Shown piece by piece: positions 59,098-64,000 of a DNA stretch of 64,000 bases. A program made the translations under genes and the position numbers. The stretch spans positions 310,001 through 374,000 of the forward strand of contig JAWLGZ010000002.1 of NCBI GenBank assembly GCA_041690635.1. Reading direction: 5' to 3'. A model generated the notes under the pieces. That model saw only the letters and a list, made by a program, of their open reading frames with translations. It was not told the DNA's origin and searched no databases. Positions within the stretch are counted from its first letter, which is position 1, and every line of letters begins with the position of its first letter. Origin of the DNA: JAWLGZ01 sp041690635 (GTDB taxonomy: Bacteria > Pseudomonadota > Gammaproteobacteria > Thiohalomonadales > Thiohalomonadaceae).

Positions 59098-59523
59098 ATG
59101 ATCTTCGGACAGGACCGCACGAGCTTGCGCCAGACCTGGCGGGAGGCGTGGCGCAAGGCCCGCGACAACCAACCGCTGAGTCCCCTGGAGGACCAGATCG
59201 TCCGCGTGGTCGAAATGCATCCGGAGTACCACCGCACGCTGGAGAGCGCCGGCGCCATCGAGCGCGACTACACGCCGGAGACGGGCGAATCGAACCTGTT
59301 CCTGCACATGGGGATGCACCTGGCGATCCATGAGCAGGTCAGCACCGACCGCCCCCCGGGCATTGCCGCCATCTACCGCAAGGCATTAAAGAACGGCGAT
59401 GCTCACGCGGTGGAACACCGCTTTATCGAATGCCTGGGCCGGATGCTGTGGGAGGCGAGCCGTTCCAACCAGCCGCCCGACGAACAGGCCTATCTCACCT
59501 GTCTGCGCAGAGCCCGACGCTAA
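59098..59523 (+). CDS. DUF1841 protein
   Basis: Soluble protein of 141 residues beginning MIFGQDRTSLRQTWREAW, with VVEMHPEYHRTLE and NLFLHMGMHLAIHEQVSTDRPPG, the last being the most conserved DUF1841 region. The conserved His residues in LHMGMHLAIHEQ suggest metal binding, which is inference. It follows nth by 10 bp and has AGGAG before the ATG, so it is probably co-transcribed. Function unknown. Confidence 0.88.
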   Translation: MIFGQDRTSLRQTWREAWRKARDNQPLSPLEDQIVRVVEMHPEYHRTLESAGAIERDYTPETGESNLFLHMGMHLAIHEQVSTDRPPGIAAIYRKALKNGDAHAVEHRFIECLGRMLWEASRSNQPPDEQAYLTCLRRARR

Positions 59524-59658
59524 TCCACCTGCTTGTAGCGAAAGGCCGTACCTTAGCCCGCATTCCCCACCAGGGTCCGGCTGTTTGGGGCCTGCTGGCA
59601 AAGCAGGCCGGTCAATCCGCACATCATCCGGCGAGCACTCCCTCACCATGAAGTGTGG

Positions 59659-59680
59659 AGCCCTCCCCCGGGGGAGGGCT
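59659..59680. terminator. Perfect 22-bp GC palindrome in convergent gap
   Basis: AGCCCTCCCCC is followed directly by its reverse complement. It lies between the convergent DUF1841 gene and the membrane protein gene and would form a strong hairpin. There is no T-tract. Confidence 0.5.
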
Positions 59681-59689
59681 CAGTCTGGG

Positions 59690-60268
59690 TCATGCCTCGA
59701 CATGGTAGCGTTCGTCGCGGTGATCACCGATTGCCCGGTTGCTGGTGCCGCGTGCGCCAAGAGCGCCGCCGATAATGGCCAGGATCAACGACAGCAGCAT
59801 ACTGGCGAAGAGAAACCAGCTTGCCGCCGTGGCGATGCCAATGATCTGCCCCTGTGCGCCCTGCTGGATACCCTGGAGATCCAGCGCGCCTCCCAGAATA
59901 CCGGCTGCCGTGGTCACGAAGAATGCGAAAATCAGGGTGGTCAGCCCCCATGTCACGAAGCCGTGGAGCATGCCATCGATTCGCCGGCGGAGCAGCGACA
60001 TGCGGGCCGCGACCCAGCCACCGACGAAAGCGGCCGCCAGCATGCTGACAACACCCCAGATGGCGGCCCAAATCGACACGCCCTCCCCCATCTGGGCGGC
60101 CTGGGGACCCACCACACTGAGGCCGGCTGCTGCACCGAAGAGCGTCAGCAGGAGATAGAGCCCGAAACCGGCGACAATGCCGGCAAACACTGCGCCCCAG
60201 CGGATGCCGCTCATCACACCGGGTCGCCGCGCGACCATGCGCTCCAAGTCGTACGTTGAAGTTTCCAT
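59690..60268 (-). CDS. Conserved hypothetical membrane protein
   Basis: Integral membrane protein of 192 residues with four or five helices rich in Gly and Ala (AGIVAGFGLYLLLTLFGAAAGL, IWAAIWGVVSMLAAAFVGGWVA, LTTLIFAFFVTTAAGIL, SWFLFASMLLSLILAIIGGALGA). Glycine-zipper-like spacing is visible in several helices. Similar proteins are sometimes labelled PhnA-like, without functional basis. AAGGAGG sits six bases before the ATG. Function unknown. Confidence 0.75.
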   Translation of the reverse strand: METSTYDLERMVARRPGVMSGIRWGAVFAGIVAGFGLYLLLTLFGAAAGLSVVGPQAAQMGEGVSIWAAIWGVVSMLAAAFVGGWVAARMSLLRRRIDGMLHGFVTWGLTTLIFAFFVTTAAGILGGALDLQGIQQGAQGQIIGIATAASWFLFASMLLSLILAIIGGALGARGTSNRAIGDHRDERYHVEA

Positions 60269-60507
60269 GCCTGCCTCCTTGCGCGTGAGAGTCGGTTTTC
60301 TTGCCCGATCTCTCGATGGCTATTTGTGATAGGGATATCAGAGTTACCGTTAATTGCCACTCGGGCCAGGAGCCGGCCTGCTGCTGAAAGGCGTGGACGC
60401 TTGTGATGCGTCGGTTCCTCCTGAGAGAAGTTACTACGACTCCCGACTCGGGATCGTTTCTATTCTTGTATGGATTGAGCGCAGCAGGTTGCTTATTGGA
60501 GGGAACC

Positions 60508-61422
60508 ATGTCGACCTCATCCGCAACGGGTCATGAGTTACTGAAATACATGCAGGATCTCTACGCCGCGCGTGAGGTCTTCGTACAGTTCGATCAGGTC
60601 CTCCCCACAGTGCGTCCGGTGGTATGGGACTCATGGCGCCGCTGCCAGGAGTACGGCATCGACCCGCACAAGGCGAAGGTTCAGCCCCATGACCCGACTC
60701 GCCTCGAGCGGGCGCGCCAGGCAAGCCGCGAGCTCCACGAGGCCGCCGGGCCGATTCTGGAGGCGGCCAACGAGCCCCTGAGCGATCTCCCCCACCTGCT
60801 GGTGTTACTCGACCGTGACGCGGTACTGCTACGTCTGCTGACTGACGAGGTGGCGGCAAGGCTCGCGAGCGCGGGCTCCAATCTGTTCGAGGGCGCCTCC
60901 TGGGCGGAGAAGGACCTGGGCTGCAACGGTGGCGGTACTGCACTGGCAACCGGCCGGCCGGTGATCCTCATCGGCCCCGAGCACCTGGTGGAGGACTATA
61001 TCGGCTGGACCTGTATCGGCGTGCCGATCCACGCCCCCGACGGCAGCCTCGTCGGCGCCCTGGATCTGTCGGTGCCCAATGAGCGCATCCGGGTCCACAC
61101 CTGGGGCTGGATCCTGCGTGTGGCCCGAACCATCGAGGAGTCCCTGGCCGGTAAGGGACCGGGCCGTGAGGCGGTCGCGGCGCTCGGCGAGATAGACAAC
61201 CCGCTGCACGCGGCCCATGGGGTGCTCAAGCTCCTTGCCCAGCAGGTAGAGCTGACGCCGCTGCAAAAGCACTTCATCGAACAGGCCGGCGATCAGGTCG
61301 AGGAGGCGGAGCGGCGCTATCAGTCCGAGGAGGCAGGACGGCGCCTGCAGGCCTCAGCGGAACAGCTCCACATCGCAGTGAAGCAGTTTATGGATGCGCA
61401 GGCCCATCAGGTCAGGCACTGA
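60508..61422 (+). CDS. Stand-alone GAF sensor protein, AcoR N-terminus-like
   Basis: Cytoplasmic protein of 304 residues. The N-terminal SWRRCQEYGIDP is the SWxRC-type motif of AcoR/DhaR-like regulators. A GAF domain (about 85-215) contains WAEKDLGCNGGGTALATGRPV, close to the usual GTNGIGTAL signature of that class. Instead of the AAA+ and Fis-type DNA-binding domains, the chain ends in a helix/coiled-coil (about 250-300). The start follows GGAGGGAACC. It cannot be a sigma-54 activator on its own; it may sense a small molecule and signal to the diguanylate cyclase encoded 55 bp downstream. Confidence 0.8.
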   Translation: MSTSSATGHELLKYMQDLYAAREVFVQFDQVLPTVRPVVWDSWRRCQEYGIDPHKAKVQPHDPTRLERARQASRELHEAAGPILEAANEPLSDLPHLLVLLDRDAVLLRLLTDEVAARLASAGSNLFEGASWAEKDLGCNGGGTALATGRPVILIGPEHLVEDYIGWTCIGVPIHAPDGSLVGALDLSVPNERIRVHTWGWILRVARTIEESLAGKGPGREAVAALGEIDNPLHAAHGVLKLLAQQVELTPLQKHFIEQAGDQVEEAERRYQSEEAGRRLQASAEQLHIAVKQFMDAQAHQVRH

Positions 61423-61477
61423 TGCATGGGTGGCTGTGAGGTGGGCAACTGATCTCCATGGCAGAGATTTGCAAATC

Positions 61478-63961
61478 ATGGATGAGATGCCACCGAGCAA
61501 CGAGGGCACCAAAACCCCGCAGGAGGAGTTGGACCGGTGTCGCCGCACCATGGAGGCCCTGCGTGCCGCCAGTGCCTACAATCGCAGCCTGATCGAAGCG
61601 ATCCCCGATGCGCTGTTCACCATCGGCACTACGGGAACCATCACCGATGTGAACGGGTCGGCGGAGGCGATGCTCGGCTTGCCTCGGCAGGTGCTGCTCG
61701 GGAGCGATTTTGCCACCCATTTCACCGATCCCGAACGGGTACGTCGCGCCTCTCGGCACACCCTGCGTCACGGTTTGACTCGGGACCGCCGATTCGAGGT
61801 CCTGCCTTCTGACGGGTATTCGGTGGCAGCCGCCAGCGACATGGTTCGGCTGAAGGATGAGCGTGGCCGGGCGATCGGGCTGCTGGTGACGATGTGGCAC
61901 GTCGCCGATGCGCGGCGTACAGCAGAAGAGCGATCACAGCTGAACCGCCGCAACCAGGCCATCCTCGATGCGACCGGTACCGGCATCTACAGCGTGGATT
62001 TGCGGGGCCGCTGCACCTTCGTCAACCCCACGCTACGACGAATGCTGGGGTATGAGGATGAGGAGTTGCTGGGCCTCTCGCCTCACGAGACCTTCCATCG
62101 TCACCGGCCGGACGGGACGCACTATCCGGAAGCCGAATGCCCCCTCCATCGGGGACATGACACTCCCTTGGTGTCCCGGGGCTCCGACGAGTTCTTCCAG
62201 CGCAAGGATGGCAGCATGTTTCCCGTCGAATATGTCAGAACGCCGATTCTGGGAAACGGCTGGGTGGAGGGCGCTGTGGTGACCTTCTGGGACATCACCG
62301 GGCGCAAGCGGATCGAGGAGGCGCTGGCGGAGAGTGAAGCGAAATTTCGTACCGTCTACGACTCCAACGCGATCCCCCTGGCGTTCTGGCAAACGGGGGG
62401 GCGGATCACCGAAGCCAACGATGCCTACCTTGAGCTGATCGGCTATAGCCGCGAGCAATTGAACGAAGGGCAGGTCGACTGGAGCGCCCTGACCCCGCCG
62501 GAGTTCCGCCACCTGGATCAGCGGGTGCTCGACCAGTTCGCCCACGGCAAACTCACCGCTACCCCCTACGAAAAGGAGTACGTCCGCCGTGACGGCCGGC
62601 GCATCCCGGTGCTGATAGGCAGCACCCAATTTCCGGGCAAGGGAGGCGGTGTGGTTTTTGCCATCGACCTCACCGAGCGCAAACGCATGGAAGAGGCGGT
62701 GCGCATGGCCAACGCCTATAACCGTAGCCTGATCGACGCGAATCTCGATCCGGTGTTCGTTACGGGGCCGAATGGCCGTATTACCGACCTCAACGCAGCC
62801 GTCGAGACAGCCACCGGATATATCCGAAGGGCACTGATCGGCACCGGGATTGCCGAACTCTTCACCGATCCGGCCCATGCGCGGGCTCTCTATCACCGTG
62901 CCCTGCGTGAAGGGGCGGTACGCGACCAGGAGTTGGCACTGCGTCACCGCGACGGTCACACCATGCCGGTGCTGTACAACGCGACCGTCTATCGGGACAA
63001 CCTCGGAAAGGTTCTCGGAATCTTCGCCGCCGCCCGTGACATTACCAAGCGCAAGCAGCAAGAGGAGGCCCTCCATCGGCGTGAGCTGGAGTTCGAAGCC
63101 CTTGCCGAACGTGCACCGGACATCATTGCCCGCGTGAACGCCGAGCTACGGTTGAGCTACATCAACCCGGCGGTCGAGCGGCTCACCGGCCAGCCTCGCG
63201 CGTGGTTTTTGGGCAAGACTCAGGGTGAACTGGGTTTGTCGGCCGAAGAGGTGGCACAACGGGAGCAGAGTCTGAAGCGTGTATTCGAGAGTGGCCGGCA
63301 ACAGGTCCGGGAGTACCGCCATGTCACCCCTGCGGGCACATTCCACTTCCAGTCGCGCCAGGTTCCCGAATTCGGGCCGGATGGGCGGGTGGAATCGGTC
63401 CTGGTGGTGGATCGTGATATCACCGATCTCAAACGGGCACAGCAGGCCCTCGAAAAGCTGGCGCTGCTGGACCCGCTGACCGGGATTGGCAACCGTCGCT
63501 CCCTGGAGCAGTTCATCGGTCGGGAGTGGCGGCGCGAGGCGCGTCATCGCCACCCGGTGGCGCTCATCATGGCCGATATCGACCATTTCAAGGCCTACAA
63601 CGACCGCTACGGTCACCCGCAGGGGGATGAGTGCCTGCGGCAGGTGGCTGGGGCCCTCCGGCAGTCGTTGCACCGCCCGGACGACGCCGTGGTGCGTTAC
63701 GGCGGGGAGGAGTTCGCCATCCTGTTACCGGAGACCGAAGGGGCGGCAGCGCGGGAACTCGCAGAACGGCTCCGACAGGCGGTGGCCAACCTCCAGCTGG
63801 CGCACGCGGCCTCGCCGGTGGCGGATCGGGTGACCATCAGCCTTGGGGTGGCGGCCATCAAGGCAGACGAGGGTGAGTTTCGCGACCTGATGGCCGCCGC
63901 CGATGCGGCGCTCTATCGGGCCAAGCGGAACGGGCGCAATCGGGTCGAAACCAGCCCGTAG
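61478..63961 (+). CDS. Five-PAS diguanylate cyclase
   Basis: Cytoplasmic cyclic-di-GMP synthase of 827 residues with no membrane helices. Five PAS domains lie at roughly 30-145, 160-285, 290-415, 420-540 and 555-665. PAS 1 and 4 share the entry AYNRSLI and look like an internal duplication. The C-terminal GGDEF domain starts at about 661 (LALLDPLTGIGNRRSLEQF) with GGEEF at 742-746 and inhibitory RPDD at 733-736, so it should be active and product-inhibited. No EAL domain is present. The ATG at 61478 is preferred over an upstream frame start at 61394, which would overlap the GAF gene; its ribosome binding site is weak. Confidence 0.92.
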   Translation: MDEMPPSNEGTKTPQEELDRCRRTMEALRAASAYNRSLIEAIPDALFTIGTTGTITDVNGSAEAMLGLPRQVLLGSDFATHFTDPERVRRASRHTLRHGLTRDRRFEVLPSDGYSVAAASDMVRLKDERGRAIGLLVTMWHVADARRTAEERSQLNRRNQAILDATGTGIYSVDLRGRCTFVNPTLRRMLGYEDEELLGLSPHETFHRHRPDGTHYPEAECPLHRGHDTPLVSRGSDEFFQRKDGSMFPVEYVRTPILGNGWVEGAVVTFWDITGRKRIEEALAESEAKFRTVYDSNAIPLAFWQTGGRITEANDAYLELIGYSREQLNEGQVDWSALTPPEFRHLDQRVLDQFAHGKLTATPYEKEYVRRDGRRIPVLIGSTQFPGKGGGVVFAIDLTERKRMEEAVRMANAYNRSLIDANLDPVFVTGPNGRITDLNAAVETATGYIRRALIGTGIAELFTDPAHARALYHRALREGAVRDQELALRHRDGHTMPVLYNATVYRDNLGKVLGIFAAARDITKRKQQEEALHRRELEFEALAERAPDIIARVNAELRLSYINPAVERLTGQPRAWFLGKTQGELGLSAEEVAQREQSLKRVFESGRQQVREYRHVTPAGTFHFQSRQVPEFGPDGRVESVLVVDRDITDLKRAQQALEKLALLDPLTGIGNRRSLEQFIGREWRREARHRHPVALIMADIDHFKAYNDRYGHPQGDECLRQVAGALRQSLHRPDDAVVRYGGEEFAILLPETEGAAARELAERLRQAVANLQLAHAASPVADRVTISLGVAAIKADEGEFRDLMAAADAALYRAKRNGRNRVETSP

Positions 63962-64000
63962 GCCTTACCCCCCTCAGTGTTTCACCACTATCAGCCTTTG

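Overview
The window is a G+C-rich bacterial chromosome segment, most likely from a gammaproteobacterium and plausibly a Chromatiales-like sulfur oxidiser or a relative. This rests on gene content and order: hda-perM-pgsA-DUF2066 next to purMN, dcd and mrp next to a divergent metG, the rnfABCDGE operon followed by nth, ilvBHC near psd/pssA/leuA, and DUF2069, DUF1841 and DUF4124 proteins. A SoxW-like thioredoxin and a SulP transporter fit sulfur chemistry but do not prove it. The genus cannot be read from this sequence. I saw no rRNA, tRNA, CRISPR array, prophage or transposase gene.

Layout. 1-8.2 kb is mostly minus strand: a phosphoketolase cut by the window edge, a secreted PKD/HYR protein, a UMF1-type MFS permease, a sigma factor/DUF3619/DUF3106 module and TatD. 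8.3-15 kb holds a PreP-like M16 protease, a YadGH-type ABC exporter and release factor 3. 15.2-22 kb is a dense signalling island: a REC-DUF3369-GGDEF response regulator with its histidine kinase on one strand, and a hybrid kinase, a free HPt protein and an OmpR-type regulator on the other. 22-30.1 kb is minus-strand metabolism and repair: rimI, family-4 UDG, leuA, pssA, psd, ilvC, ilvH and ilvB, with a 239-bp MITE-like element between psd and ilvC. 30.4-33.6 kb carries DUF4124, a MIF homologue, proS and a lytic transglycosylase. 33.6-38.6 kb (minus) holds acyP, a periplasmic adaptor, a TolC-family protein, two thioredoxin-fold proteins and two small lipoproteins. 38.8-45 kb has wrbA-DUF2069, hda-perM-pgsA-DUF2066 and purMN. 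45-50.4 kb has a LysR regulator divergent from SulP, then udgX-dcd and apbC. 50.5-59.5 kb has metG, rnfABCDGE, nth and DUF1841. The right end has a membrane protein, a stand-alone GAF protein and a five-PAS diguanylate cyclase.

The most unusual material is non-coding. At least seven intergenic gaps contain arrays with a strict 7-bp period, usually as two opposed arms that could fold into a hairpin. Three different heptamers are used (GCGTGAA, GCAAGTG, AGGGGCT). Two other palindromic families are also dispersed: one with GTAGGAG ends and one with a GTAGGGCGCAAT-type core. Several copies sit inside operons, including both widened gaps of rnf. The clearest functional surprise is a UdgX-type uracil-DNA glycosylase, recognised by its KRRIH loop, directly downstream of dCTP deaminase.
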